DNA of 64,000 bases from FEN-1279 sp964400285 (GCA_964400285.1 CAYNTK010000001.1:248001-312000), one strand, 5' to 3'. Counted from the first letter of the stretch, positions 33,904 through 43,704 are shown. Numbers and translations are program-made. Notes: generated from the letters alone by a model not told the origin.

Positions 33904-36393
33904 TTGCAAGACTTATACGTAAATATAGCATTAAACATTCCATTAAATAAGCTTTTTACGTACAAAGTTCCTACCATATACTTAAAGGAGGTAGAAATAG
34001 GGAAAAGAGTATTTGTTCCATTTGGTAAAAAGACTTTAACAGGCGTAATAATTTCGATACAAGAAACTACAGATTTAGCAAATATAAAATCTATCAAGAA
34101 AATTATAGATGAAGAAAGCATTTATACGAAAGAAATGATTTTACTTGCGGAATGGATTTCGCGATACTATTTATCACCAATAGGAAGAATTCTTTTCTCT
34201 TCAATTAATAAAGAAAAAGTAGATACTTATTATACGTTAAATGAAGATTATAAAGAAAAATTCAATATAATAGATACGAAGGAGGAAATATATTGTGATA
34301 TAATAAAAATTTTTAAGGATTCATTCGTTATTAAATATTCTTGCTCTCAAATAGAGAAAAAACTAAAAATAAAAAATGCCATAAAATATTTAGATTATCT
34401 TGTAGAAAAGGAAATATTAAGGAGCGTAGATTTGATAGAAGAACCAATAAAAGAGAAAAAAGAGAAGAGAGTAAGGATAAATTTTAATTATGAAAATTTC
34501 GATGATATATGTAAAGAAAATAAGATAAGGAGTAAAAAGCAGATAGAATTTTTAAAGAAATTATTAGATAATAATTTTCATATATTAGCCGAAATTACAA
34601 AAGCAATAGGCATTACGCCTTCCTCGGTAAATTCTCTTTTAAAAAAGGATTTGATACAGATACAAGAAGTAAGGGTGATGAGAGAGCAGCAGGATATTTA
34701 CAGCGAAGATACAAAAAGTTATATTTTGAACGAAGAACAAGAGAAATGTTTATCCGAAATTACCGAAGCATTGAGAAAGAATATTTATTCACCTTTTCTT
34801 TTGCACGGTATAACAGGAAGCGGAAAAACAGAAGTGTATATAAATTCTATCGAAAAAGCATTAGAACTTGGAAAAACAGCGCTTGTGCTTGTTCCCGAAA
34901 CATCTTTGACACCACAATTAGTTCATCGCTTTAGAAAGAGATTTGGGAAGAATGTCGGTGTAATTCACGGGAAAATATCTGAAGGTGTAAGATATGATAC
35001 ATATCAGCAGATATTAAATAGAGAATATAAAATTATAGTTGGTTCTCGGTCGGCACTTTTTGCACCTTTAAGAGATATAGGGATTATAATTGTAGATGAA
35101 GAGCATGATTCATCTTACAAGCAGGAATATAATTTTAAATATAATTCAAGAGATTCTGCGGTAGTCAGGGCTAAAATGAATAATGCTGTAGTTGTGCTTG
35201 GTTCAGCAACACCATCGCTGGAAAGCTACTACAATTGTGAAATAGGAAAATATAAATTGTTAGAATTGACAAAAAGGGCAACGAAAATAAATCCTCCAGA
35301 AATAAAGATTGTAGATATAAAATCAAAGGAGGATTTATCGGAAGAGGAGAAGGATATTTTTCAATATATAGATAAAGTAAAAGTAAAGTTTTTATCAAAG
35401 GAATTAATAATAGAAATAGGGGAGAGATTGGATAAAAATGAAAAGGTGATAATTTTACAAAACCGACGTGGATATCATGCATATTTAGAATGTGTGAAGT
35501 GTGGGAATGTAGAGAAATGTCCGAAATGTTCAATTCCATTTACATATTATGCATCATCAAAATTACTTCGTTGTAATTTTTGTAGAGAGACAAAAAGCTT
35601 AATAACACAATGTTCAGAATGTGGGAGCACAACTATAATACCAAAGGGAACAGGTACAGAAAGAGTAGAGGAAAAGCTTAAGGATATTTTTCCAAAAGCA
35701 AGGATTCAGAGAGTCGATACTGATGTAGTAACACAAAAAAAATATCAGCAGATATTAAAAGATTTTTATGATGGTAAAATAGATATACTTGTCGGGACAC
35801 AGATGATATCAAAGGGTTTAGATTTTCCGAATGTAACACTTGTAGGGGTTATAAATGCGGATATAGGATTATTAAATCCTGATTTTAGGGCAACGGAAAA
35901 GACATTTCAAATATTGACACAAGTTGCGGGAAGAAGTGGAAGGAGCGAGAAGAAAGGAGAGGTTTTAATACAGACGAGTCATCCCGAATTTTTCATATTC
36001 GAAGATGTTAAAAATCAAAATTATAAGGATTTTTACACGAAAGAATTGAAGACAAGAAAAGAAATGGGTTATCCACCATTTTGCAGGATAGCTATTATAG
36101 AGACAAAGTCAAAAGATGTAAAATTATCAGAATCGAAGATTAAGGAATTATTTAATTTAGTTGTGAAAATAGATAATAAAAAGATTTTGAATTTATTCCC
36201 ACCTCATCCACCATTATTATCAAAGCTAAAAAATTTATATAGATATCATATATTAGTAAAATCACCTAAAGATAAAGACCCATCAGGAAAATATCTTATA
36301 AATATTTTAAATTCAGTTTTGGAATATTCTTCTACTAACTTAACTTCTAAAGTAAGGCTCTCGATAGATGTAGATGCAATTTCGTTGTTATAA
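33904..36393 (+). CDS. priA: Primosomal protein N', replication restart helicase PriA
   Basis: 3'-5' helicase that reloads the replisome at collapsed forks. The N-terminal DNA-binding domain begins DLYVNIALNIPLNKLFTYKVP; the helicase core has GITGSGKTEVYI (Walker A), VDEEHDSSYKQ (DEEH) and LGSATPSLES. Paired zinc motifs follow: CVKCGNVEKCPKC and CNFC with CSECGS, eight cysteines in all. Motifs V-VI are in QMISKGLDFPNVTLVGVI and QVAGRSGR. Length 829 is typical. The start is TTG at 33904, shortly after the symporter stop; the N-terminus matches family beginnings, so the start is credible. Confidence 0.96.
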   Translation: MQDLYVNIALNIPLNKLFTYKVPTIYLKEVEIGKRVFVPFGKKTLTGVIISIQETTDLANIKSIKKIIDEESIYTKEMILLAEWISRYYLSPIGRILFSSINKEKVDTYYTLNEDYKEKFNIIDTKEEIYCDIIKIFKDSFVIKYSCSQIEKKLKIKNAIKYLDYLVEKEILRSVDLIEEPIKEKKEKRVRINFNYENFDDICKENKIRSKKQIEFLKKLLDNNFHILAEITKAIGITPSSVNSLLKKDLIQIQEVRVMREQQDIYSEDTKSYILNEEQEKCLSEITEALRKNIYSPFLLHGITGSGKTEVYINSIEKALELGKTALVLVPETSLTPQLVHRFRKRFGKNVGVIHGKISEGVRYDTYQQILNREYKIIVGSRSALFAPLRDIGIIIVDEEHDSSYKQEYNFKYNSRDSAVVRAKMNNAVVVLGSATPSLESYYNCEIGKYKLLELTKRATKINPPEIKIVDIKSKEDLSEEEKDIFQYIDKVKVKFLSKELIIEIGERLDKNEKVIILQNRRGYHAYLECVKCGNVEKCPKCSIPFTYYASSKLLRCNFCRETKSLITQCSECGSTTIIPKGTGTERVEEKLKDIFPKARIQRVDTDVVTQKKYQQILKDFYDGKIDILVGTQMISKGLDFPNVTLVGVINADIGLLNPDFRATEKTFQILTQVAGRSGRSEKKGEVLIQTSHPEFFIFEDVKNQNYKDFYTKELKTRKEMGYPPFCRIAIIETKSKDVKLSESKIKELFNLVVKIDNKKILNLFPPHPPLLSKLKNLYRYHILVKSPKDKDPSGKYLINILNSVLEYSSTNLTSKVRLSIDVDAISLL

Positions 36394-36446
36394 TTTAAAA
36401 TGTTAAGATTATATTCTTTAGTTTTTAATTAAACATTGAGAAGAAG

Positions 36447-36518
36447 TGCCCCTGCAAGGATTCGAACCCTGACTAGCGGTTCCGAAGACCGATGTGCTAT
36501 CCATTACACTACGGGGGC
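36447..36518 (-). tRNA. tRNA-Arg (TCG)
   Basis: The reverse strand folds as a 72-base cloverleaf: acceptor GCCCCCG with CAGGGGC (one mismatch), D arm GTGT-AATGGATA-GCAC, anticodon loop CTTCGGA with anticodon TCG, T arm CAGGG-TTCGAAT-CCTTG and discriminator A. CCA is not encoded. It would read CGA and related arginine codons. Confidence 0.93.
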
Positions 36519-37001
36519 ATAATGTAAAATACAAAATTTAAAATTTTATAGTTAGTCAATATAAAGTTAGAGAACATTTAAAAAGTGAAAAACATTAAAG
36601 AAAATTTTAAGGAGAAAGTAGCAAAAAGCGACATTTTCTTTCCGAGAGCCAACAATTGCTTACTTTTTTTCGACCAAAATCAGAGATTTTTTTAAACATA
36701 CCTTTTAAAATTTGTTTAAAATCGCAATATTTTATGTTAAAATTACGTTTTTTCTTTTTCAAAACGCAGAAAATACGCAATTTATTCTTTAAGTTTAAAT
36801 AGTAAAGATATAAAAAACATATATTTAAGGATTTCAATTTATTAAAAGACTTATTTTGAAGCATCACTGATTTTAGATTAATAAATGATATAATATTTTT
36901 TTTTCCATAAAATATTTTTGTTTAAAATATTAATAAAAAAATATATTTGGTAAAATATTGACATTGGAGCAAAAAAGTGAGGATTCATAAGTTTTTTGAC
37001 G
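36519..37001. other. Gene-poor AT-rich stretch
   Basis: Between the tRNA and the sorting-domain-like fragments I see no supported gene. An 86-codon minus-strand frame (36607-36867) is a lysine/phenylalanine-rich string without ribosome site or family features and is not accepted. No tRNA, terminator or transposon end is evident. The sequence could be a decayed gene. Confidence 0.5.
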
Positions 37002-37106
37002 ATGAGATTAATGATTTTAAAGAGTAATAATCCAAATGAAAAACTCGGAATTTATGAATTAACAAATAGTAATGAAAGCAAGAAATGGAATTTATTATTA
37101 AAATAA
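37002..37106 (+). pseudogene. Possible remnant of a T9SS sorting-domain tail
   Basis: A 34-codon frame from ATG 37002 to TAA 37106 ends in LGIYELTNSNESKKWNLLLK. This resembles the terminal 20 residues of a type A sorting domain (consensus SGxYxYRLxxxxxxxSKKMxLxK), with GIY, ESKK and the LLLK end in the right places. There is no upstream NYPNPFNP element, signal peptide or ribosome site, so if real it is the decayed end of a former cargo gene. The match is short and could be chance. Confidence 0.3.
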
Positions 37107-37205
37107 ATATATTACAAACCATAGTATTAAAACTTTGTTTTATAAGCTAAATATTATGTTTTCAAGAAGTAAGTAGCGAATTTTATTAAATTTAAAGTGA
37201 TAGAA

Positions 37206-37221
37206 TGGCATTATTTTTGCA
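37206..37221 (+). promoter_or_regulatory. Sigma-54 (-24/-12) promoter
   Basis: TGGCATTATTTTTGCA has GG (37207-37208) and GC (37219-37220) separated by exactly 10 bases and differs at a single base from the TGGCATTTTTTTTGC at 4952-4966. Transcription would begin near 37231, about 25 bases before the ATG at 37257. No copy of the TCTCA-N3-TGAGA palindrome was found upstream, so the activator site, if any, is different or distant. Confidence 0.7.
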
Positions 37222-37256
37222 ATAAAATAAATAGGGTAAAATCTTATAAAAACATT

Positions 37257-37562
37257 ATGGGAAATGCAAATACAAAATCATATGAGTTCTTTCTCAAAAC
37301 AAAGATTTTCAACAAGATAGAAGAAATAAGCAGGTGTCTTGCTGCAGCAGTAGAATTTAATTTGCCTTATAATGGAAGGGTAAATTTGGTTTTATCAGAT
37401 AAAGATGGCAGGATGAAATACAAGTTGATAGATAATGAATTTCTTAAAAAGGGTGTTTATTCGAAAGAATTTGATATTTCGAGAATACCACGTGGTGAAT
37501 ATATGTATAGATTTAAAGCAAATAATATAGAGAAGACAAGAGAACTGAAACTGATTAAATAG
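37257..37562 (+). CDS. Signal-less protein resembling a stand-alone T9SS sorting (FlgD Ig-like) domain
   Basis: A 101-residue protein. From about residue 30 it follows the type A sorting-domain pattern: AAAVEFNLPYNGRVNLVLSD, KDGRMKYKLID, GVYSKEFDISRIPRGEYMYR and a final TRELKLIK, mirroring V-x-L-x-V-x-D-x2-G-R, the G-x-Y-x3-F-D strand, SGxYxYR and KKMxLxK. There is no cargo domain and no signal peptide; the first 28 residues are polar. The longer frame from the GTG at 37197 would begin upstream of the predicted sigma-54 transcription start, so ATG 37257 is chosen. Role unknown; it may bind or occupy a T9SS component, or be a fragment kept by chance. Confidence 0.6.
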   Translation: MGNANTKSYEFFLKTKIFNKIEEISRCLAAAVEFNLPYNGRVNLVLSDKDGRMKYKLIDNEFLKKGVYSKEFDISRIPRGEYMYRFKANNIEKTRELKLIK

Positions 37563-37588
37563 TTTTTATTCTCCTTTTTCCTCTCCCC

Positions 37589-37633
37589 AATCTTTACGGA
37601 TTTCCGAAAGGATTTTCGTAAAGATTTTTTTTT
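37589..37633 (+). terminator. Rho-independent terminator
   Basis: AATCTTTACG pairs with CGTAAAGATT around an imperfect inner stem closed by CC-GAAA-GG and followed by eight T residues. It closes the transcript of the sorting-domain-like gene, which makes that gene a self-contained unit with its own promoter and terminator. Confidence 0.85.
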
Positions 37634-37735
37634 GTAAAAATTTTTCCTTAAAGGTAATTGAGATGTATATTGGAACTATAATGTTAAAAAAAGAATTATA
37701 AATTATAAATTTAACGTAAAATTTAAGGAGAAATT

Positions 37736-38266
37736 TTGAAGAAAGTATTATTAAATGGCTTGTCCATTTTTTTTATTTTAATCGTAATATTAGCATTAAA
37801 TGGTTGCAATAGTGATAGTTCGACGCCTGTATCAGGTAATACCTACGATGCTAATTCGATAAACGGAACAATAACATTTGTCGATACGGCAATGATAACA
37901 GATACATTAAATGGATATTATAATGTATCTGCATTTGCGACGTGGCCACCAACAGGGAATGCATCTGCGAGTGCAAAGATAAAACCGATTTTTATGAATG
38001 GAAAATATACAGCTACATTTAAGATAGTTGTTCCGAGTGATGGTTCATATACGATTACATCGGCATTTATTAGAATTCCTTATGTTCCTGGGATGTCAGT
38101 ATTAGGATTAGGTGTTTATGATACAATACCTGGGAATGATACAACACATAATAATGCGATAATATTTGGAAATCATCCAAAAGCGATAATTTCAGGTGGT
38201 ACAGGAATTGGAAATATAAATTTTAATTCCTGGATTGATACATCGAAGAAAATTTATAAATTTTAA
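37736..38266 (+). CDS. Hypothetical lipoprotein, partner of TonB receptor gene
   Basis: Not recognised beyond its lipoprotein nature. AAGGAG lies six bases before a TTG start. The signal sequence ends in the lipobox ALNGCNSD (lipidated Cys near residue 23). The mature part is beta-rich and aromatic-poor (INGTITFVDTAMI, YNVSAFATWPPTG, ASAKIKPIFMNGKYTATFKIVVPSDGSYT kept here as short pieces of a possible beta-sandwich) without known motifs. It lies 23 bases upstream of a TonB-dependent receptor; such lipoprotein-receptor pairs usually bind the same ligand at the surface. The ligand is unknown. Confidence 0.75.
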   Translation: MKKVLLNGLSIFFILIVILALNGCNSDSSTPVSGNTYDANSINGTITFVDTAMITDTLNGYYNVSAFATWPPTGNASASAKIKPIFMNGKYTATFKIVVPSDGSYTITSAFIRIPYVPGMSVLGLGVYDTIPGNDTTHNNAIIFGNHPKAIISGGTGIGNINFNSWIDTSKKIYKF

Positions 38267-38289
38267 TAAAAATATATTACATTAGATTT

Positions 38290-40602
38290 TTGAGGAGAGC
38301 TTTATTTCTAATAATATTGCTATTTTCTTGCTCATACGTTTTTTCTCAAGAAAATATTCAGTTAAGAGGATATATACTCGATGAAAACAACAATGAGGTA
38401 GTCAGTAGTGTATCAATAAAATTAACTTCAAAAGATAAATTTATTGAATTAAAAACAGAAACCGATTTACTTGGTTATTACGAATTCAAAAATTTACCAA
38501 GCGGAGAATATCAGATAATGTTATCGAGGATAGGGTATCAAACAAAGATATTAGATATATCACTTGAAAATATAAGCAAGAAAAAACTAAACATAAGCAT
38601 ATTACCAGCAGAGATAGAAACGGAGAAGATAAACGTAACAGCTACAAAAACAGAGCAGACACTTCAGAAAACACCTTCTTCAATTAATTTAGTATCAAGC
38701 GATGAAATAAGTCAGAAGAATAAATTTACATTCGATGAAATAATGCAAGACGTTCAAGGAGTAACGATAAACCGCACGAGCGGAATAAACGTAAGTGCAT
38801 TATCTATAAGAGGCAGTTCAGATGTAGCGGGAGGTGGAATAGGAAATAGGGTATTGCTTTTGCTCGATGGGAGGCCATCATTGACGGGAGATTCGAAAGG
38901 TGCATTGTGGTCATTAATTCCAGTAGCTTTGATAGAGAGAACAGAGGTTGTAAAGGGTGCGTTTTCTTCATTATACGGTTCGAGTGCGATTGGAGGAGTG
39001 GTAAACGTAATAACAAAGAAACCTACATATAAACCTTTAACCGAAATTAATTTGAGCTATGGATTTTATGATAAACTATCCGACAGTTTAAAATTTACAG
39101 ATAAGCTACAGAAGTTTCAGGGATTAAACATTTTACATAGCAATACGATAAAGAAGTTTTCGTATTTAGCAAATTTCGATTTTAAAAATAATGACGGTTA
39201 TTCCGAAATAACAAATTTCAATTTTTACAGTGGACTTGTAAAGTTATCTTATGATTTATTCAGCAATAGAGATATCGAATTAAAAATTCAATATACAAAT
39301 TCCGAGAGCGGGTATCCTCATTATTGGAGAGTTGACCCAGGGAAATATCCCGAACCATATAAAACCTCACCATCATATTGGGGAGATAGAATAAATAAAG
39401 AAACACAGAGTATTGATTTTTATTATTATTCTTTACCAAGTTCGAAGTCAAAATTTTCATCAAGATTTTATTATTATAAATTGAAAAGTATATCCACATA
39501 TAATCCGAATAATCCAGTAACAATTTTATACGGCAATAGTGGACAAGAGTATCAGAATTTTATAGATTCATATAATTTTGGGAATATAAGTCAGATGGAT
39601 TATCAGATAAGCAATTCACATTATTTAATTTCGGGGATTGATTTACAGTGGAATGTAGTTCGTTCAAGTCCAGAAGAAATATTGTATGGAGACCAGCAAC
39701 AGAATAATATAGGAGTTTTTGCACAAGAGCAGTGGCATATTTTAAGTCAGGCAAATGGAGAATCAGTTTTGACATCAACGATTGGGGGTCGTGTTGATTA
39801 TAATGCATTTGTAGGTGGAACACATACATTTCAATTAAGTCCAAAATTTTCACTACTCTTTACACCTGCATCAAAGAATTTAATATTGGAGAACACCTCA
39901 TTTCGATTATTATTTGGAAGAGCATTCAGGGCACCATCTATAGCGGAGCAGTATTTTAAAAAGGAATTATTTGGTGGATTTGATTTTATATATAACCCTG
40001 ATTTAAGGTCGGAAAAAATGTATTCGGTAGAATTTGGGATTAGAAAACAGTATAAGACACGCTTTATAGTTGATTTTGCATTATTTTATAATTTATATGA
40101 CGATCTTATTCAATATATAAATATAGGGACAAATGCATTGGGACCATTTCAGGTAAGGAATATAGCAAAGTCACAAAGTAGGGGATTCGATTTTCTGATT
40201 GGGTATAACTCATCTTTTAGAATATTTAATGAAAAGTTTTTATATAAATTCGAATTCGATTATACTTATAATGACGTGCGAGATTTATCGGAGAACAGAA
40301 AAGATGATTTATTACCATATAAACCAAAACATATTTATAATGCTCAAGTGAACTTGAACTATTTAGGATTTAATTTGAATATAAATGGTAAATTCGTAAG
40401 TAAAATAGAAAAGGTAATTTTCTATAAATATGAAGAGCCGAAAGAATATTATTTATTCAATGCGAAAATTAGTAAAGATATAACAAGTAAAGTGAATGTT
40501 TTTTTTGCAGTAAATAATATATTCGATAAATTTTACCAAGAGTTAGAAAGAATAGTAGCACCGAATAGGAATTATAATTCGGGAATAAGAGTGCAATTTT
40601 AA
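38290..40602 (+). CDS. TonB-dependent receptor
   Basis: Outer-membrane active transporter of an unknown ligand (siderophore, cobalamin or glycan). The signal peptide is LFLIILLFSCSYVFSQ; residues 22-105 are a carboxypeptidase-regulatory-like beta domain (GYILDENNNEVVSS, SGEYQIMLSRIGYQ); the plug domain covers about 118-235 with LQKTPSSINLVSSDEI, RVLLLLDGRPSL and EVVKGAFSSLYGSSAIGGVV; the remainder is a 22-strand barrel ending NYNSGIRVQF. Length 770 is normal. The start is TTG (38290), chosen because it gives an intact signal peptide. The preceding lipoprotein gene is probably its partner. Confidence 0.92.
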   Translation: MRRALFLIILLFSCSYVFSQENIQLRGYILDENNNEVVSSVSIKLTSKDKFIELKTETDLLGYYEFKNLPSGEYQIMLSRIGYQTKILDISLENISKKKLNISILPAEIETEKINVTATKTEQTLQKTPSSINLVSSDEISQKNKFTFDEIMQDVQGVTINRTSGINVSALSIRGSSDVAGGGIGNRVLLLLDGRPSLTGDSKGALWSLIPVALIERTEVVKGAFSSLYGSSAIGGVVNVITKKPTYKPLTEINLSYGFYDKLSDSLKFTDKLQKFQGLNILHSNTIKKFSYLANFDFKNNDGYSEITNFNFYSGLVKLSYDLFSNRDIELKIQYTNSESGYPHYWRVDPGKYPEPYKTSPSYWGDRINKETQSIDFYYYSLPSSKSKFSSRFYYYKLKSISTYNPNNPVTILYGNSGQEYQNFIDSYNFGNISQMDYQISNSHYLISGIDLQWNVVRSSPEEILYGDQQQNNIGVFAQEQWHILSQANGESVLTSTIGGRVDYNAFVGGTHTFQLSPKFSLLFTPASKNLILENTSFRLLFGRAFRAPSIAEQYFKKELFGGFDFIYNPDLRSEKMYSVEFGIRKQYKTRFIVDFALFYNLYDDLIQYINIGTNALGPFQVRNIAKSQSRGFDFLIGYNSSFRIFNEKFLYKFEFDYTYNDVRDLSENRKDDLLPYKPKHIYNAQVNLNYLGFNLNINGKFVSKIEKVIFYKYEEPKEYYLFNAKISKDITSKVNVFFAVNNIFDKFYQELERIVAPNRNYNSGIRVQF

Positions 40603-40611
40603 TAGTTTGTT

Positions 40612-43600
40612 TTACAAGTCAAAGCCGAACAACATTCCGAAATAATATCTGACTTCTTTACCATAGGTTACGTTTTTACCCTGAAAATTTTTTGTGAACG
40701 AATCGAAACCATAAGAAGCATTAAAAAACAGACTTGTAGGGAAAACGTAAGCCGAAAACATTTGCAATCTTAATTCTGCACCAATATCTTTTTTAAAATC
40801 ATTTAATTTTGTTGCTTTTTCGTCCCAAGCATTACCCCAATCACCGTAGATACTGAAGTAAAGTTTATCGAGATAAAAAGGAGAAATGCGAGTATCTATT
40901 TTTTTGATTAGGGGGAATCGATAAGTTAAGTTAGCAGTAAAAAGTCTTCCACCACCGAGAGCATAGAAGGGATATCCTTTCATACCGGGAAGACCAGAAG
41001 CATAAAAATTATAAAAGTCTTCTACTTCCGGACCGAAAATGGTAGCAGCTCTTAATTTCAGTGCAAGTGAGTGATTGTTTCCAAATAGACCAATAGATTC
41101 GAGCCAATTTACTTCAAGTTTATGCAAATTATTTTTTTTATATTCAGTAATAAGATTATTATTTTCGTCAACAGTATATTCAGGGTTTATTTTACTTGCT
41201 TCATATTGATATTGAATATTTACTTTTCTTCCGATAGGATTTATATCCATATGTCTATTTGGAAAAGCACTTTCATAATGATAATCGAGGGTTAGAGCAT
41301 TTGCTTTGAAGTAGTCTTCAGAGGAACCACGAATACTAATACCGCTCGATGGGATAAGGAATCCATCAATATGAGCAGCATATTTAGAAAAATTATAAGT
41401 AAGTTTTAAGTCGTGATTAGTATTAATGATTTTAAAAGCCATTCCAAAATCAATTGCGAGGAGGTCATAATTTACGCCGATGTTAATAGAATCAACTCCT
41501 GCTATAACCTGACCGTCTGATTTACGATAAACATTGTATAGAGCTAAATCGAATTTAGGAGCAAATCCAAGTTTTCTTGCAAAGAATTTTTCATTAAATG
41601 GAACTCCATTATTATAAGTGAATTGGAAGAAAATATCTCTTTCCAATCTATGGTTAATACTTGCACCTCCGAAAATGGAAAATCTGCTCATAATTTCATC
41701 GGAATAAATGTAAATACCTGGTTTGATTGCATCAATGACTTTTCCTGTTTTCGAATAGTTATCGTAACGGATTACAGGGAAAATAGATAACTGAGTGAAA
41801 AGACTTTTGTAGGGTTTCGATTTTAAATCAGTAATAATAGTATCGTTAAATTTTCTAAGCTTTTCCCAATCATAAGATTCATTAGATGCGGTTTGTTTTA
41901 TAAGTCTATCGGGCTTTATATATTCGCCAAATTCGTTAATATTTTTTTCGGAGAAATTTTTATAGAGAGCGATTTTGTAACCTGTCGATTTGTAGGTAGC
42001 GTAAGTTAAATTACCATTTAAAATCGAGGGCATAAAAGCACCACCGAGGACATTAGTAATTTGTTTAACATCTTTAGTATCGAAGTCGTAGGAATAAATA
42101 TTAAAGATACCGGTTCTATCGGAGCAGAAATAGAGTTTTTTTCCATCTTCAGAAATTACAGGATTTCTTTCGTCAACATTTTCATCGTTGAAAATGAATT
42201 CTATATTTTTGGTTTCGATATCAATGTAAGCAATATCTCGAGAATCTTTAAAAGAGAAGTCAAAAAATATTTTTTTGCCATCATTGGAAAAAACGGGATT
42301 ATAGATTTGTTCTCCGTTTTTGAAGTTTGTTAATGCTTGTTTATTTTTTAGATTATTATTTGCAATATAGAGATTTAGAGTTCCTTCTTTATTAACAACG
42401 AAACAAATATTTTGGCCATCAATAGAATAAGATGGAGAATAAGCTCTTAAATCTTCAGTAAGTTTTTTAGTAGATTTATCTGAGAAAGAATATTCATAAA
42501 TATCATAAATAGAGATTTCATCAATAGTAGGAGGGAAAGTTCGTTCAGCAAAAACGATTTTTTTTCCATCAGGAGACCAGGAGAAGTTTGTCGAGACAGG
42601 AGCGGCAATCATTTCTGATTTCTTAGACGATATATCATAAACGAATAAACCTGTTCTTCCATAATCAAAATTTTGATTAGATAAATAGGCAATTTTTTTC
42701 CCATCGGGAGAAAATTTTGGGTAATAATTTGCGAAGCCGACTTTTTCTATAATTTCTTCTGGGGTTTCAGAAGATTTTACATTTTTGATTTTATCATTAT
42801 AATCCGATGTAAGAAAATTTTTCCATTCATTATATACCTCAATACCATCTTTGTTTAAAGATTTACGAAAAGCTTTATCGACGCTAAAGTTAGTTAATTC
42901 TCCGAGATTATCAGTAATTTCTTTTAGTTTCTTTTCTCCATATTTATTAGAGATATATCGAACGAGAGCGAAACCTGAATTATAGATTGATTCAGCTTTC
43001 AAACTTGTAATAGATGAGAATTGCCCCATTTCGTTCCAAGTTAACATATTATTATCAAGAACATAAGAGCGAAGAATCATATCTCTATGCGAATCCCAGT
43101 AATCGTAGCCCATTTGTTGTCTTTGATATTGAGCCGTACCTTCAGCGAGCCAAGCGGGAACACCGATACCAGAAATAGGATAAGAAACGATAACATTAGG
43201 GTAACCATACAATACATCAGGTCTTCTTTCTTTTTCGTAGTTTAACCATTGTAAATAAATAGCAGGCATTCTTTTAGCAAATTTCATAGCGGCTTGTAAC
43301 TGAACCATATGAACGAACTCGTGAGTAATAACATTTCTTAACCAGTTATGAGTGCCTCTTAAATCGAAATCCATGGCAGAAGCAAAAATTTCAATTCGGT
43401 TACCATAAAAATCAGTAGCACCATTAGCAATGTCAGATACATCGTTTATGATGAAGTGAACTTTTTCATTTAGTGGGTAATTGTATAATGAAGTAATAGG
43501 ACCATAGACTTCTTCTGCTATTTTAGCTACAATTTGGGCAGTTCTTTCAGTTCCTTTGTGATAAGAAACGGTGAAATGAGGAGTTTCCAGAGTGAACCAA

Positions 43601-43704
43601 TCCAAATCGGGATAGGGTTCAAATTGAGAAAAGACTGCTTTATACGAAAAAATATAAAGAGCAATAGTAATCCAAACAAAAAAAATATATTTTTTATTAA
43701 TCAT
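40612..43704 (-). CDS. Peptidase-MA-like, TolB-repeat and outer-membrane barrel protein
   Basis: Exported multi-domain protein of 1,030 residues. After the signal peptide comes a gluzincin-like peptidase domain (FTVSYHKGTERTAQIVAKI, then the zinc motif HEFVH at residues 128-132 with a likely third ligand in WLAEGTAQY). Residues about 300-600 carry TolB/PD40 beta-propeller repeats (FSPDGKKIAYLS, WSPDGKKIVFAE, FSNDGKKIFFDF, SEDGKKLYFCS). The last 370 residues look like an Omp85/D15-type surface-antigen barrel (LPGMKGYPFYALGGGRLF, LTYRFPLIKK) ending YYFGMLFGFDL. It lies head to head with sprA, 180 bases apart, and tail to tail with the TonB receptor. Confidence 0.85.
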   Translation of the reverse strand: MINKKYIFFVWITIALYIFSYKAVFSQFEPYPDLDWFTLETPHFTVSYHKGTERTAQIVAKIAEEVYGPITSLYNYPLNEKVHFIINDVSDIANGATDFYGNRIEIFASAMDFDLRGTHNWLRNVITHEFVHMVQLQAAMKFAKRMPAIYLQWLNYEKERRPDVLYGYPNVIVSYPISGIGVPAWLAEGTAQYQRQQMGYDYWDSHRDMILRSYVLDNNMLTWNEMGQFSSITSLKAESIYNSGFALVRYISNKYGEKKLKEITDNLGELTNFSVDKAFRKSLNKDGIEVYNEWKNFLTSDYNDKIKNVKSSETPEEIIEKVGFANYYPKFSPDGKKIAYLSNQNFDYGRTGLFVYDISSKKSEMIAAPVSTNFSWSPDGKKIVFAERTFPPTIDEISIYDIYEYSFSDKSTKKLTEDLRAYSPSYSIDGQNICFVVNKEGTLNLYIANNNLKNKQALTNFKNGEQIYNPVFSNDGKKIFFDFSFKDSRDIAYIDIETKNIEFIFNDENVDERNPVISEDGKKLYFCSDRTGIFNIYSYDFDTKDVKQITNVLGGAFMPSILNGNLTYATYKSTGYKIALYKNFSEKNINEFGEYIKPDRLIKQTASNESYDWEKLRKFNDTIITDLKSKPYKSLFTQLSIFPVIRYDNYSKTGKVIDAIKPGIYIYSDEIMSRFSIFGGASINHRLERDIFFQFTYNNGVPFNEKFFARKLGFAPKFDLALYNVYRKSDGQVIAGVDSINIGVNYDLLAIDFGMAFKIINTNHDLKLTYNFSKYAAHIDGFLIPSSGISIRGSSEDYFKANALTLDYHYESAFPNRHMDINPIGRKVNIQYQYEASKINPEYTVDENNNLITEYKKNNLHKLEVNWLESIGLFGNNHSLALKLRAATIFGPEVEDFYNFYASGLPGMKGYPFYALGGGRLFTANLTYRFPLIKKIDTRISPFYLDKLYFSIYGDWGNAWDEKATKLNDFKKDIGAELRLQMFSAYVFPTSLFFNASYGFDSFTKNFQGKNVTYGKEVRYYFGMLFGFDL

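Noticed and set aside
34746..35539. Plus- and minus-strand short frames inside priA
   Set aside because: Shadows of the helicase gene in other frames.
36607..36867. Minus-strand 86-codon frame near the tRNA-Arg
   Set aside because: Low-complexity Lys/Phe/Leu composition, no ribosome site and no family motif; likely chance in AT-rich DNA.
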